From positions 16,201 to 80,200 of the forward strand of contig NZ_JZKH01000034.1 in NCBI RefSeq assembly GCF_000961885.1: DNA of 64,000 nt, given 5' to 3'. Each line of letters opens with the position of its first letter. Within the stretch, counting starts at the first letter, position 1. The stretch is from Streptomyces rubellomurinus (GTDB lineage: Bacteria; Actinomycetota; Actinomycetes; Streptomycetales; Streptomycetaceae). Of the stretch, positions 51,785-59,946 are shown one piece after another. Made by a program: the position numbers and the translations under genes. Under the pieces are notes generated by a model. That model saw only the letters and a list, made by a program, of their open reading frames with translations, was not told the DNA's origin and made no database searches.

Positions 51785-52882
51785 ATGTCCACCAACCTTT
51801 CCGACCGTCCGCAGGACCGTCCGGAGCTGCAGGCGGCGATCGAGGAGCTGGTCGGGTCCGGCTTCCTCGGCGTCCAGCTCCGGGTGAACGACGAGCGGGG
51901 CGCGTGGGTCGGCAGCGCCGGTGTGCGGGAACTGGGCGGGAGCGCCGCGCCGTTGACGGACGGGCACGTCCGCATCGGCAGCAGCACCAAGAGCTTCGTC
52001 GCCACCACGGTGCTCCTGCTGGTGGCCGAGGGCCGGATCGGCCTGGACGACCGGGTCGCCGACCACCTGCCCGAGTTCGGTCTCGACCGGCGGATCACCG
52101 TGCGGATGCTGCTGCAGCACACCAGCGGGATCTTCAACCACACCGGCGAGCTCTACGAGGACGGGACGATCGTGTTGGGCGTCCCCTGGCAGGGCAAGGA
52201 GTGGGTGGACAACCGGTTCCGGACCTACCCGCCCGAGGACCTGGTGCGGCTGTCGCTGTCCCGCCCGGCCCGGTTCGAGCCGGGCGCGGGCTGGAGCTAC
52301 GCGAACACCAACTACGTGCTGGCCCGGCTGGTGGTCGAGCGGGCCACCGGCCGTCCGTTCGCCGAGGAGCTGCGGCGGCTGGTGCTGGAGCCGCTGGGGC
52401 TGACCGGCACCGTGGCCCCGGGCGCCTCGCCGGAGATCCCGGAGCCGCACAACCACGGCTACTACCGCTACGAGGACGCCGGGCGGCAGCGGACGGTCGA
52501 CGTCACCCGGCAGAACCCGTCCTGGGTCGGAGCCGGCGGCGACATGATCTCGACCACCCGCGACCTGCACACCTACTTCTCCGCCCTGATGGCCGGCCAG
52601 CTCCTGCCGGAGGCCCTGCTGGCCGAGATGCGCACCCCGGAGGAGACCGTCGGCTACGGCCTGGGGGTGTTCGCCCAGGAGACGGCGGGCGGCACCGTCT
52701 ACCACCACAACGGCGCCACCATGGGCTCGGCGGCGCTGATGTACGGCGCGGCGGACGGCAGCCGGACCCTCACCGCCGGGCTGACCTGGGTGGACGACGC
52801 CGACCTGTCGATCGCACCGGCCTTCCAGGCCGCCCAACAGCGTTTGGTCGACGCGGTGTTCTGCGGCAAGCTGGCCCGATGA
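51785..52882 (+). CDS. Serine hydrolase, beta-lactamase/DD-peptidase fold (S12)
   Basis: A 365-residue class C beta-lactamase-like hydrolase. S-x-x-K is at 66-69 (S-S-T-K), Y-A-N near 172 and H-x-G as H-H-N-G near 304, so the active site is complete. No signal peptide is visible, so it is likely cytoplasmic and more probably an esterase or amidase than a penicillin-binding enzyme. ATG 51785 follows GAGGAGA. Its stop overlaps the start of a MerR regulator (ATGA), so the two are one operon. Confidence 0.87.
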   Translation: MSTNLSDRPQDRPELQAAIEELVGSGFLGVQLRVNDERGAWVGSAGVRELGGSAAPLTDGHVRIGSSTKSFVATTVLLLVAEGRIGLDDRVADHLPEFGLDRRITVRMLLQHTSGIFNHTGELYEDGTIVLGVPWQGKEWVDNRFRTYPPEDLVRLSLSRPARFEPGAGWSYANTNYVLARLVVERATGRPFAEELRRLVLEPLGLTGTVAPGASPEIPEPHNHGYYRYEDAGRQRTVDVTRQNPSWVGAGGDMISTTRDLHTYFSALMAGQLLPEALLAEMRTPEETVGYGLGVFAQETAGGTVYHHNGATMGSAALMYGAADGSRTLTAGLTWVDDADLSIAPAFQAAQQRLVDAVFCGKLAR

Positions 52883-53667
52883 CGAACGGGGTCACGAACG
52901 GAGTCACGATCGGGCAGGCGGCGGCGTTCGTCGGCGTCACGGTGAAGACGGTGCGGCACTACCACAAGCTCGGCCTGGTGATGGAGCCGGAACGGGACGG
53001 CTCCGGCTACCGGCGCTACGGCTCCGACGAGTTGCTGCGGCTGGTGCAGGTGCGGACGCTGGCCGCCGCGGGCGTGCCGCTGGCCGGGATCGGGCCGATG
53101 CTCGACGCCGACGCCGCGCGGTTCGACGCCGCGCTCGCCGACGTCGGGCGCCAGCTCACCGAACGCATCGACGAGTTGGTCGCCCGCCGCGACACCCTGC
53201 ACCGGCTCGCCGACGGCGACCGGGCCCTGCTGCCCGACCGCGCTTGCGCCGTGCTGGACCGGATGCCCGGCCTCGGCTTCGACCCCGCCTACGTGGCCGC
53301 GCAGCGCGAGGCCCTGGTGCTGGCCCGGGCGCTGGTCCCGGAGGCCTTCGACGGCTTCCTGACCCAGCTCGAACACGGTCTGGACGACCGCGAGTACGTC
53401 GACCTGGCCAAGCGCGGCTGGGAGGCCCAGAGCTGGGAGCCGGACGACCCGCGGATCGAGGAACTCGCGACCGCCATGGCCGACCGCTACCTCGCCAACC
53501 CCGCCCTGCTGGGAGACCACGCCACCCGCCAGGCCTGGGCCAGGGCCTCGGCCCAGTACCAGCTGATCAACCACCACCGCGAGGACCGCGCCCCCGTGGC
53601 GGCCCGGCTGACCGCGCTCACCGAGGCCGGGCTCCGTTCCGCCGGCGTCGGCATGCCGCCCCGGTGA
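52879..53667 (+). CDS. MerR family regulator
   Basis: A 262-residue protein: an N-terminal MerR winged helix (T-I-G-Q-A-A-A-F-V-G-V-T-V-K-T-V-R-H-Y-H-K-L-G-L split by hyphens), a dimerisation coiled coil near 90-115, and a 140-residue helical effector domain of the type seen in multidrug-sensing MerR proteins. Translation is coupled to the serine hydrolase by an ATGA overlap, so it probably regulates that operon in response to the hydrolase substrate or an amphipathic drug. Confidence 0.88.
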   Translation: MTNGVTNGVTIGQAAAFVGVTVKTVRHYHKLGLVMEPERDGSGYRRYGSDELLRLVQVRTLAAAGVPLAGIGPMLDADAARFDAALADVGRQLTERIDELVARRDTLHRLADGDRALLPDRACAVLDRMPGLGFDPAYVAAQREALVLARALVPEAFDGFLTQLEHGLDDREYVDLAKRGWEAQSWEPDDPRIEELATAMADRYLANPALLGDHATRQAWARASAQYQLINHHREDRAPVAARLTALTEAGLRSAGVGMPPR

Positions 53668-53681
53668 CGGCCGGGAGGACG

Positions 53682-53873
53682 GTGCGGATGATCCGATCCG
53701 TTCGAGCTCCACGGCCCGCCCGGTCCAACCGGTCCGCCCGACCGGGGCTCACGGTACGAGCGGTCATGGCGTGCCCGGTTCCCACCGCTCTCCTCGCTGT
53801 TTCCGGCTGCGGGGGCGACGAGCCGTCGATGAACCCGGGGCAGGCGGAGGAGAAGGTCAGGTCGTACGCCTCC
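53682..53873 (+). pseudogene. Truncated lipoprotein gene
   Basis: GTG 53682 has GGGAGG just upstream. The frame encodes an Arg-rich start, a hydrophobic stretch and a lipobox L-A-V-S-G-C-G, then S-M-N-P-G-Q-A-E-E-K-V-R-S-Y-A, the opening of a streptomycete lipoprotein family. At this point the sequence turns into a heptamer repeat and the rest of the protein is missing; the frame runs on through the repeat and out of frame into the next gene. The stump is about 64 residues. Confidence 0.55.
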
Positions 53874-53950
53874 GGGCGACGGGCGACGGGCGACGGGCGA
53901 CGGGCGACGGGCGACGGGCGACGGGCGGTGGGCGACGGGCGACGGGCGGT
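53874..53950. repeat. Heptamer minisatellite, eleven units
   Basis: GGGCGAC is repeated head to tail, nine exact copies with two GGGCGGT variants, over 77 bases. It begins exactly where the lipoprotein stump loses similarity. Seven-base units are not frame-neutral, so copy-number change shifts the frame. Confidence 0.9.
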
Positions 53951-54004
53951 GGGGCGTGGGGGGTGCCGGTTGGCGGGCGGTGGCGGGGGTGTTAGACATC
54001 CCTT

Positions 54005-54622
54005 GTGGACGATCACCCTGAGCCCTCGACCCTGCGCGTCTTCGTGGCGCTGGCTCCGCCCGACGATGCCAAGGACGAGCTGGCCCGGGCCCTGCGGCCC
54101 GCGTACGCCGGGTACCCGCGGCTGCGGTGGAACCGGATCGAGGACTGGCACATCACCCTGGCGTTCCTCGGCGAACTGCCGTCCACGGCGGTGCCGTTGC
54201 TGCGGTCGGCGCTGGCCGGCCTGGCGGCCTCGCATCCCGCCCCGCGGCTGGCCCTGCGGGGCGGCGGCCAGTTCGACGAGCGGCTGCTGTGGAGCGGGAT
54301 CGACGGGGACCTGGAGGGGCTGCACCTGCTCGCCGAGGACGTGCGGGAGCTGGTCCGGTCCTGCGGGATCGCCTTCCGGGACCGCCCGCTGCGGCCCCAT
54401 CTGACGCTGGCGCGGGCCCGGCGCGACGATGCCACCAGCGTGCCGCAGGCGGCGGCCGGGCTCAGCGGGTTCGTGGGGCGGGCGTGGCAGGCCGAGCGGC
54501 TCCACCTGGTCGGCAGCAACATCGGCCGTGGGCCCGGCCCGATCCGGTACCGCGACATCGAGTCCTGGCGACTCGGCGCCGCGGTCCGGGCCGGGCGCGA
54601 CAGTGCCCCGGCCGGGCCGTAG
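54005..54622 (+). CDS. thpR: RNA 2',3'-cyclic phosphodiesterase (2H family)
   Basis: A 205-residue 2H phosphoesterase formerly called 2'-5' RNA ligase. Two H-x-T/L-x motifs form the active site: W-H-I-T-L near residue 49 and R-P-H-L-T-L near 132. It opens cyclic phosphates at RNA ends, for example after tRNA cleavage. Start GTG 54005, and a TTAGAC about ten bases upstream could make it leaderless. The C-terminal 15 residues are not conserved. Confidence 0.88.
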   Translation: MDDHPEPSTLRVFVALAPPDDAKDELARALRPAYAGYPRLRWNRIEDWHITLAFLGELPSTAVPLLRSALAGLAASHPAPRLALRGGGQFDERLLWSGIDGDLEGLHLLAEDVRELVRSCGIAFRDRPLRPHLTLARARRDDATSVPQAAAGLSGFVGRAWQAERLHLVGSNIGRGPGPIRYRDIESWRLGAAVRAGRDSAPAGP

Positions 54623-54643
54623 CCGACCGGCGGACGCCCTGCG

Positions 54644-55018
54644 TCACAGCGGGGTGAGGATGTCCTGGTGGGCCCCGTCGAGGACGAGGCCGTTGTCCAG
54701 CCGGACCCGGACCGTCACCCGCTCGCCCGCCTCCCGGTGGGCGGCCCACTGCGGCTCCAGCGCGGCGATCTCCGTCTCCAGCCGCTGGCGGCTGGCCGCC
54801 GGCATGGTGTGCCCGTAGTCGTCGAGCAGCGCCTTGAGGCGCTGGTACTCGCGGACCTCGTGGCTCTCGGGGAGTTCGCCGTCCACGCGCTCGACGGTGC
54901 CCTCGATCCCGGCCGCGAGCGAGAGGAACCCGACGACGCCCGCGGGTTCCCCGGCGAGCGCCTCGCCGATCCCGAGGTCCTCGGCCAGCCTGACGCGCCA
55001 GCCCGCCTCCAGGGTCAT
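54644..55018 (-). CDS. Conserved hypothetical protein, 124 aa
   Basis: A 124-residue acidic protein with an N-terminal beta-rich half (W-R-V-R-L-A-E-D-L-G, G-I-E-G-T-V-E-R-V), a helical middle around Q-R-L-K-A-L-L-D-D-Y-G-H and a C-terminal strand ending V-R-L-D-N-G-L-V-L-D-G-A-H. No named domain recognised. ATG 55018; the long open frame upstream is antisense to the alpha/beta hydrolase. Convergent with thpR by 21 bases. Confidence 0.65.
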   Translation of the reverse strand: MTLEAGWRVRLAEDLGIGEALAGEPAGVVGFLSLAAGIEGTVERVDGELPESHEVREYQRLKALLDDYGHTMPAASRQRLETEIAALEPQWAAHREAGERVTVRVRLDNGLVLDGAHQDILTPL

Positions 55019-55101
55019 CCGTCCTCCGCCTCTCCGTCGATCAGTGCCGTCGATCACTGCCGCCGGCGCAGCAGGCCACGGTACCGGACCCCCGGCCGGT
55101 G

Positions 55102-55995
55102 TCAGGTGCGGGCGGAGTCGGCGAGGAAGGCGGCCACCTGCTCGTTGACCCGGGCCGCGCCCGTCATCGGCAGGTTGTGGTGGGTGGTGTCCGGGACGAC
55201 GGCGACGGTGGCGGTCGCCAGCGCGGAGCGGGCGGCGGCCGCGACGCGCCGGGCGTCGTGGGTGTGGCTGTGCTCGGCGAGGAGGGTGAGGACGGGGTGC
55301 ACGAGGGTGCGGAGGCGGGCGGGTGCGGGACGGGGGCCGGTGACGACCCGGGAGGCGGGGAAGTCGGCGTAGCCGAGGGCGTAGAGCTCGCGCCAGTCCG
55401 GGTCCAGGTGCCCGCTGCCGCCGGACTCCCAGTCGAGGTAGCGGCGGGCCCGGGCCGGGGTGCGGCGGGGGAGGAAGAGCGGGAGGGCGTGCAGGAGGTA
55501 GCCGGGGCGGAAGCCGGCGAAGCACTGGGTGGGGTCGAGCAGGGCGAGCCGGCCGACCCGGGCGGGCGCGTGGAGCGCGTACTCCAGGGCGATCCAGGCG
55601 CCGTAGGAGTGGCCGCAGAGGTCGGCCTCGGTGGCGCCGAGGGCGTCGAGCACGGCGTCCAGCCAGCCGAGCAGGCCGGGGACGCCGCCGAGCGGGGCGC
55701 CGTCGTGGACGCTGCGCCCCGGGTCGCCGATGAGGTCGACGGCGAGGACGCGGTGGCCGGCTCCGGCCCAGGCGGCGGCGTTGGCGAACCACGTCGTGGA
55801 GGTGGCGCCGCCGCCGTGCAGGAGGACGAGCGGGCGGCCGTCGCGCGGGCCGCAGGCGTTGATCCGGGTGGTGCCGTGGGCGGTGCGGACGGTGACCGCC
55901 TCGACGGGGACGGGCCAGCGGGCGAGCAGGGCGTCGTAGGCGGCGAGGAAGGCGGCGGTGCGCTGGGAGGGCGGGCGAACGGGTGTGCCGGACAT
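55102..55995 (-). CDS. Alpha/beta hydrolase
   Basis: A 297-residue hydrolase: oxyanion motif L-L-H-G-G-G-A-T-S near 60, nucleophile elbow G-H-S-Y-G near 135, catalytic Asp/Glu in the late T-L-L-A-E-H-S region and His in T-H-H-N-L-P near 270. Substrate unknown. ATG 55995. It diverges from a MarR gene across 108 bases containing a palindromic operator, so it is a probable MarR target. Confidence 0.87.
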   Translation of the reverse strand: MSGTPVRPPSQRTAAFLAAYDALLARWPVPVEAVTVRTAHGTTRINACGPRDGRPLVLLHGGGATSTTWFANAAAWAGAGHRVLAVDLIGDPGRSVHDGAPLGGVPGLLGWLDAVLDALGATEADLCGHSYGAWIALEYALHAPARVGRLALLDPTQCFAGFRPGYLLHALPLFLPRRTPARARRYLDWESGGSGHLDPDWRELYALGYADFPASRVVTGPRPAPARLRTLVHPVLTLLAEHSHTHDARRVAAAARSALATATVAVVPDTTHHNLPMTGAARVNEQVAAFLADSART

Positions 55996-56051
55996 GGGTG
56001 TGCCTCCGCGGCGGGCATCAGGGCATGATGGGGTCACTCGCAGAACAAGTA

Positions 56052-56066
56052 TCTCGCTCAGCGAGA
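56052..56066. promoter_or_regulatory. MarR-type palindrome between hydrolase and MarR genes
   Basis: Perfect seven-base arms TCTCGCT and AGCGAGA around a central C, in an AT-richer stretch between two divergent genes (starts 55995 and 56104). Placement suits repression of both. Confidence 0.65.
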
Positions 56067-56103
56067 GAATAGTGGCACATGCGTGCCCGGGACGGAGAAG
56101 AGG

Positions 56104-56685
56104 GTGTCCGAGACCCCACTGCCGGCGGAGTCGGCGAAGACGGAGTCGGCGGAGACGGAAACAGCGGAGACGGCGACGTCGGCGGAGCCGCTGCGGCTGG
56201 TCCACCTGCTGCGCGCGCTGACCGTCGAACTCGACCTGTTCGGCGCCGAGTTCGCGTCGCGGAACAAACTGCACCCGACCGACCTGCGGGCGCTGATCCA
56301 CCTGCTGGACGCCGCCCGGGCCGGCCGGGTGGTCACCCCCGGCCGGCTCGGGGAGGCGCTGCGGCTCAACTCGGCGGGCACCACCGGCCTGGTGGACCGG
56401 CTGGAGCGGCTCGGGCTGATCCGCCGCGAACGCGACCCGCGGGACCGGCGGCGGGTGCACCTGGTGGTGGAGCAGCGGGCGATGGAGCTGGGGGAGGGCT
56501 TCTTCGGCGGGCTGATCGGCGAACTGGTCGCGGCGATGGGGGAGTTCGAGCCGGCCGAACTGGCGACCGTCCGGCGCTTCCTGGAGACGGTGACGGAGGC
56601 GGTGACGGGGGCGGTGACGGGGGCGGTGACGGGCGCGGTGGCCTCGGCGTCGCCGGGGGTCAGGACGGCCCGAGGGACCAGCTGA
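56104..56685 (+). CDS. MarR family regulator
   Basis: About 193 residues. The winged helix is clear: L-H-P-T-D-L-R-A-L-I-H-L-L, P-G-R-L-G-E-A-L-R-L-N-S-A-G-T-T-G-L-V-D-R-L and the R-R-E-R-D-P-R-D-R-R wing. The first 30 residues are a Ser/Thr/Glu/Ala low-complexity leader and the C-terminus has a T-G-A-V repeat from a 12-bp DNA repeat (about 56590-56640), so both ends may be dispensable. GTG 56104 is preferred; GTG 56083 is possible. Convergent overlap of 26 bases with the AEC gene. Confidence 0.82.
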   Translation: MSETPLPAESAKTESAETETAETATSAEPLRLVHLLRALTVELDLFGAEFASRNKLHPTDLRALIHLLDAARAGRVVTPGRLGEALRLNSAGTTGLVDRLERLGLIRRERDPRDRRRVHLVVEQRAMELGEGFFGGLIGELVAAMGEFEPAELATVRRFLETVTEAVTGAVTGAVTGAVASASPGVRTARGTS

Positions 56686-57586
56686 TCACCGACAGCGTGG
56701 CCATCGACACCAGCGTCGACCAGAGCACCGCGTCCCGGGCGAGCCCGGTGGCCTGCCCGTACTCGCGCGCGTAGGTGTACACGTTCTGCGCGGTGGGCAG
56801 CGCGGAGAAGAGCACCACGGTGAGCAGCTGGTGCGTGGACAGGTGCAGCAGCGGACCGGCGACGGCGAGCGCGGCCAGCGGCTGGACGAGGGTCTTGACC
56901 GCGACGATGAACCCGGTCTCGGCGAGCCGCGAACGGCCTTCGGCCGGCGGGCGGTTGTGCAGCGACATGCCGAGGGCGACCAGGGCGGTCGGCACGCCGG
57001 CGCCGCCGAGGAGTTCGGCCGAGTGGTTCAGTTCGGCGGGCAGGTGCAGGCCGGTCGCCGAGGCCACCGCCCCGAGCGCGGTGGCCAGCAGGATCGGGTT
57101 GCGCAGCGGCAGGGTGACCAGCGCCCGGCGGCCGGCCGCGCCGCTGTCCAGCACCGCCAGCACGGCGGGGGTGACCAGCAGGATCTGGAACAGCACCACC
57201 GGCGCGACGAAGGAGGCGTCGCCCACGACCTGCATCGCCACGGGTATGCCGAGGTTGGCCGAGTTGACGTACCCGGAGGCCATGGCGCCGATCGCGAGTT
57301 CGCCGCCTTTGCGGCGGAACAGCAAGCGCCCGGCGAGCAGCCCGAGGCCGGTCGCGGCGGCGGTGCCGGCGGCGAAGGCGAGCATGGAGGGGTTGGCGAA
57401 ACGATCCAGCGGGGTGCGGGAGATCATCAGGAACAGCGCGGCCGGCATCGCCACGTGGAAGACGAACTTGGTCAGCACCGCCTCCGCCTGCGCCCCGAGC
57501 AGTCTGCTGCGGCCGACCAGGTAGCCGACTCCGGTGAGCGCCCAGATCGGGGCGAAGCCGGAGAGCAGCGGGTGCAGGGAAGGCAT
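56660..57586 (-). CDS. AEC family (auxin efflux carrier-like) transporter
   Basis: A 308-residue carrier with ten spans in two repeats. The N-S-A-N-L-G-I-P motif in span 4 and the A-L-P-T-A-Q-N-V-Y-T-Y-A motif in span 9 are the unwound helix signatures of AEC proteins. Bacterial members move dicarboxylates such as malate or malonate; the substrate here is unknown. ATG 57586. The 3' end overlaps the MarR gene's 3' end. Confidence 0.9.
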   Translation of the reverse strand: MPSLHPLLSGFAPIWALTGVGYLVGRSRLLGAQAEAVLTKFVFHVAMPAALFLMISRTPLDRFANPSMLAFAAGTAAATGLGLLAGRLLFRRKGGELAIGAMASGYVNSANLGIPVAMQVVGDASFVAPVVLFQILLVTPAVLAVLDSGAAGRRALVTLPLRNPILLATALGAVASATGLHLPAELNHSAELLGGAGVPTALVALGMSLHNRPPAEGRSRLAETGFIVAVKTLVQPLAALAVAGPLLHLSTHQLLTVVLFSALPTAQNVYTYAREYGQATGLARDAVLWSTLVSMATLSVISWSLGPS

Positions 57587-57828
57587 GGTTCCTCGGATCG
57601 CTCGGAGGGGACGGCCGGGCGGGGTGGGCGGCCGCGGTGGTGCCGGTGGTGCCGGTGGTGCGGATGGTGCAGGCGGGGATCGCCCGCCCGGGGCAGTAAA
57701 CCAGTGGCCGTCCGAGGACCGACCGGCGCCCCGGGTGCCCGCCCGGGCGTCCGCGCTCGGACCCGCGCTGGGACCCGCCCGGGATCCGCCCTCGGCCGGG
57801 CGTCGAAGACGGCCCCTAGGATGGGCGG

Positions 57829-58290
57829 ATGGAGGATGACCGCTACCTGAGCCTGTCCGAGGTCGAGACCGTCGCGCGCCGCGCCCACCAGGGGCAGGTG
57901 GACAAGAACGGGCATCCGTACGCCGAGCACATCGCGGCGGTCGCGGGCGGGACGGCCGCACGCGGCGGCAGCGAGGCGCAGATCGCGGCGGGCTGGCTGC
58001 ACGACACCGTCGAGGACGACCGGTTGAGCCGCGAGTGGCTGGCCGGGGCGGCACTGCCCGAGGAGACCAAGGCGATCGTGGACGCGCTCACCCGCCGCCC
58101 CGACGAACCGGTCGAGGAGTACGCCGCGCGGATCCTCGCCACCCCCGGCGCCCTGCTGGTCAAGCGGGCCGACCTGGCCCACAACTCCGACCCGGACCGC
58201 CTCGCCACCCTGCCCCCGGCCACCGCCGAACGGCTCGTCGCCAAGTACGCGCGGATGCGCGAACTGCTCGGCCTCACCGGCGAACTCTGA
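57829..58290 (+). CDS. Single-domain HD phosphohydrolase (RelA/SpoT HD-like)
   Basis: A 153-residue HD protein with the H...HD...D metal set: H20 in R-R-A-H-Q-G-Q-V-D-K-N-G, H58-D59 in W-L-H-D-T-V-E-D and Asp in K-R-A-D-L-A-H-N. The layout matches the small SpoT-HD-like proteins (Mesh1 relatives), which may remove phosphates from nucleotides, but (p)ppGpp hydrolysis is unproven. TAGGAT (57817-57822) six bases before ATG 57829 gives a leaderless transcript. Confidence 0.85.
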   Translation: MEDDRYLSLSEVETVARRAHQGQVDKNGHPYAEHIAAVAGGTAARGGSEAQIAAGWLHDTVEDDRLSREWLAGAALPEETKAIVDALTRRPDEPVEEYAARILATPGALLVKRADLAHNSDPDRLATLPPATAERLVAKYARMRELLGLTGEL

Positions 58291-58374
58291 GCCCACCCTG
58301 GCCGGTTGGGCGGCGTGCCGCCCGCAGTCGGCGGGCCCCGGGCGCGCCGCGCGCCGCCGAGCGCGGCCGGGTGG

Positions 58375-58869
58375 TCAGGGCGCGAGCGGCGGAGGGCAAA
58401 TCCCGGGGGTCAGCCACACGCCGTGGGTGGGCGGCAGGAGCAGGTGCAGGCCGTGCGCCGGGGCCACGTTGAACAGCAGGTCGGCGGTGCCCAGGGCGCC
58501 CAGGGCGAGCGGCGCCAGCAGGAGGCCGGCCACGGCGCGCACCCAGCGGGGGCGGCCGCGGAGCAGGGAGTGCGGCGCCCAGAGGCCGGCCGCGAAGGCG
58601 GCGAGGTAACTGGAGAGGTAGCCGAGGGCCTTCACCAGCGGGGTCAGGAAGTCCGGATCCGGCCCGGGATCGTTCGGCCCGGGGCCCGGCGGGTCGCACT
58701 CCAGGGCGAAGGGGATGGTCTGGTGGACCGTCACCAGGGCGAACACGCCCAGGACGAGGCCCGCCGCCAGCGTGCCGATGGTGAGCAGGCGCCACCACCA
58801 GTGCGCGGCGGGTGCCGTAAGGTCCGGTCTCCGGTTCTGGTCGAGCCGGCCGATGGTGCGTGCGGACAT
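58375..58869 (-). CDS. Hypothetical membrane protein, 164 aa
   Basis: Four or so predicted membrane spans with a Pro/Gly/Asp-rich loop (P-G-P-G-P-N-D-P-G-P-D-P) after the first. No family recognised. ATG 58869; no strong ribosome-binding site. It sits downstream of the SLT-like gene's terminator on the same strand, so it needs its own promoter. Confidence 0.6.
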   Translation of the reverse strand: MSARTIGRLDQNRRPDLTAPAAHWWWRLLTIGTLAAGLVLGVFALVTVHQTIPFALECDPPGPGPNDPGPDPDFLTPLVKALGYLSSYLAAFAAGLWAPHSLLRGRPRWVRAVAGLLLAPLALGALGTADLLFNVAPAHGLHLLLPPTHGVWLTPGICPPPLAP

Positions 58870-58942
58870 CGTTCCCCCTGGTCGTTCAGGAGCGGGGACG
58901 GTGTGCGCCGCCGCGCGGTTCCCGGGAGGCGGCGGGAGAACG

Positions 58943-58991
58943 CGACCGGGCCCGGCCCCGCGCGGATCGCGCGTGGGGCCGGGCCCGGTCG
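58943..58991. terminator. Terminator of the SLT-like gene
   Basis: A 17-bp perfect stem (58943-58959 with 58975-58991) with a second four-bp stem inside the loop, 77 bases past the stop of the minus-strand gene. Confidence 0.8.
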
Positions 58992-59067
58992 GGTCACCTC
59001 GGGAGTCCCTGTCCGGCCCCCGGGGTGAGGGGGGAGTGGTCAGGTGCGCCGGTGCGGTGGGGGCGGC

Positions 59068-59460
59068 TTAGTACCAGTGGTTGGCCTGCCAGAAGTTCCA
59101 GGCGGCGTTCGGGCTGCCGTAGCGGGAGTTCATGTAGTCCAGCGCCCACTTGATCTGGGTGGCCGGGTTGGTCTGCCAGTCCGAGCCGGCGGAGGCCATC
59201 TTGGAGCCCGGCAGCGCCTGGGCCAGGCCGTACGCGCCCGAGCTCGGGTTGGTCGCGGTCACGTTCCAGCCGGACTCGTGGCTGATGATCTGGTTGAACG
59301 AGGCCAGCTGGTTCGCCGGGACGATCTGCGCGGCGACGGTCTGCGGGGTCGCGGCGTTCGCGGCGGTGGCGGGCAGGACGGCCGCACCGAGGCCGGTCAG
59401 AGCGGCGGCGCCGGCGAGAATCGCGGCGGAAGTGCGCATACGGAGCTTGAGAGTGGGCAT
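59068..59460 (-). CDS. Secreted transglycosylase (SLT-like) protein
   Basis: A 130-residue exported protein. A signal peptide of about 36 residues ends near A-A-N-A; the rest resembles the small SLT domains that cut peptidoglycan: I-I-S-H-E-S-G-W-N (catalytic Glu), G-A-Y-G-L-A-Q-A-L-P-G-S-K-M, Q-I-K-W-A-L-D-Y-M-N-S-R-Y-G and A-W-N-F-W-Q-A-N-H-W-Y. Short versions are common in streptomycetes. ATG 59460 with GAGGT about ten bases upstream. The leader contains a large stem-loop. Confidence 0.9.
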   Translation of the reverse strand: MPTLKLRMRTSAAILAGAAALTGLGAAVLPATAANAATPQTVAAQIVPANQLASFNQIISHESGWNVTATNPSSGAYGLAQALPGSKMASAGSDWQTNPATQIKWALDYMNSRYGSPNAAWNFWQANHWY

Positions 59461-59491
59461 GTAGAACAAGACCTCAATCAGGTTGGGCCGG

Positions 59492-59549
59492 GTCACGCCC
59501 CGCCCGGGACCGTGGCCGGACAGGGGCCGATACGGTCGCGGGGCGTGAC
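59492..59549 (-). other. Large stem-loop in the leader of the SLT-like gene
   Basis: Twelve-base arms (59492-59503 with 59538-59549) pair perfectly, and a second six-base pairing (59508-59513 with 59532-59537) extends the stem inside. It starts 32 bases upstream of the gene. It lacks the ydaO consensus. A structured leader or upstream terminator are both possible. Confidence 0.55.
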
Positions 59550-59946
59550 TCGGCAGCAAGCCGTTCACCGGCGGGACAGGTGCCGGTGCGGCTGACGACT
59601 GGGCAATTGTTGCCAGACGGGATCGGCCGTCGCCAAGACCCCCTCGTTACGACGCGGCGTCGTACGGGGGGTGGGCGCCGTCGATTCGAAGGCGGGTGGC
59701 GCGGGCCGGTCGAGGCTGCTCCCGGGCTGCCTGGCCCCGCTTCGGTCGGTCGGGCGCGGGCGCGCCGGCGACCACTATCGGGCGTCGTGGATGCGGTCGG
59801 GGTGTGAGCGCACTCACCGTTTGGCGCCCGCGGCCGTCACGCGCCCGACCCGGCGGCGGCACTTTGCGTACTGACGATCTCGGTCCCGGTTGAGACCGGC
59901 GCCACACCGTTGGTGCGACCGGGGCCACCCCGTGGGCGGCGCGGGC
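59550..59946. other. Gene-free region with two palindromes
   Basis: GGCAA-TTG-TTGCC (59602-59614) and TACGACG-CGG-CGTCGTA (59648-59664) are perfect dyads, the first probably in the promoter zone of the SLT-like gene. The rest, up to the end of the carboxyltransferase gene, shows no gene I can support. Confidence 0.45.

Noticed and set aside
53874..53950. Heptamer array as a CRISPR-like repeat
   Set aside because: Units are contiguous seven-mers without spacers, and no cas genes are near.
59461..59640. A second ydaO riboswitch before the SLT-like gene
   Set aside because: The conserved GGGGTGAA and closing GACAGCT-type blocks are absent; only a stem-loop is seen.
59671..59874. Small plus-strand frames upstream of the carboxyltransferase gene end
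   Set aside because: No ribosome-binding site, low-complexity translation and no recognisable family.
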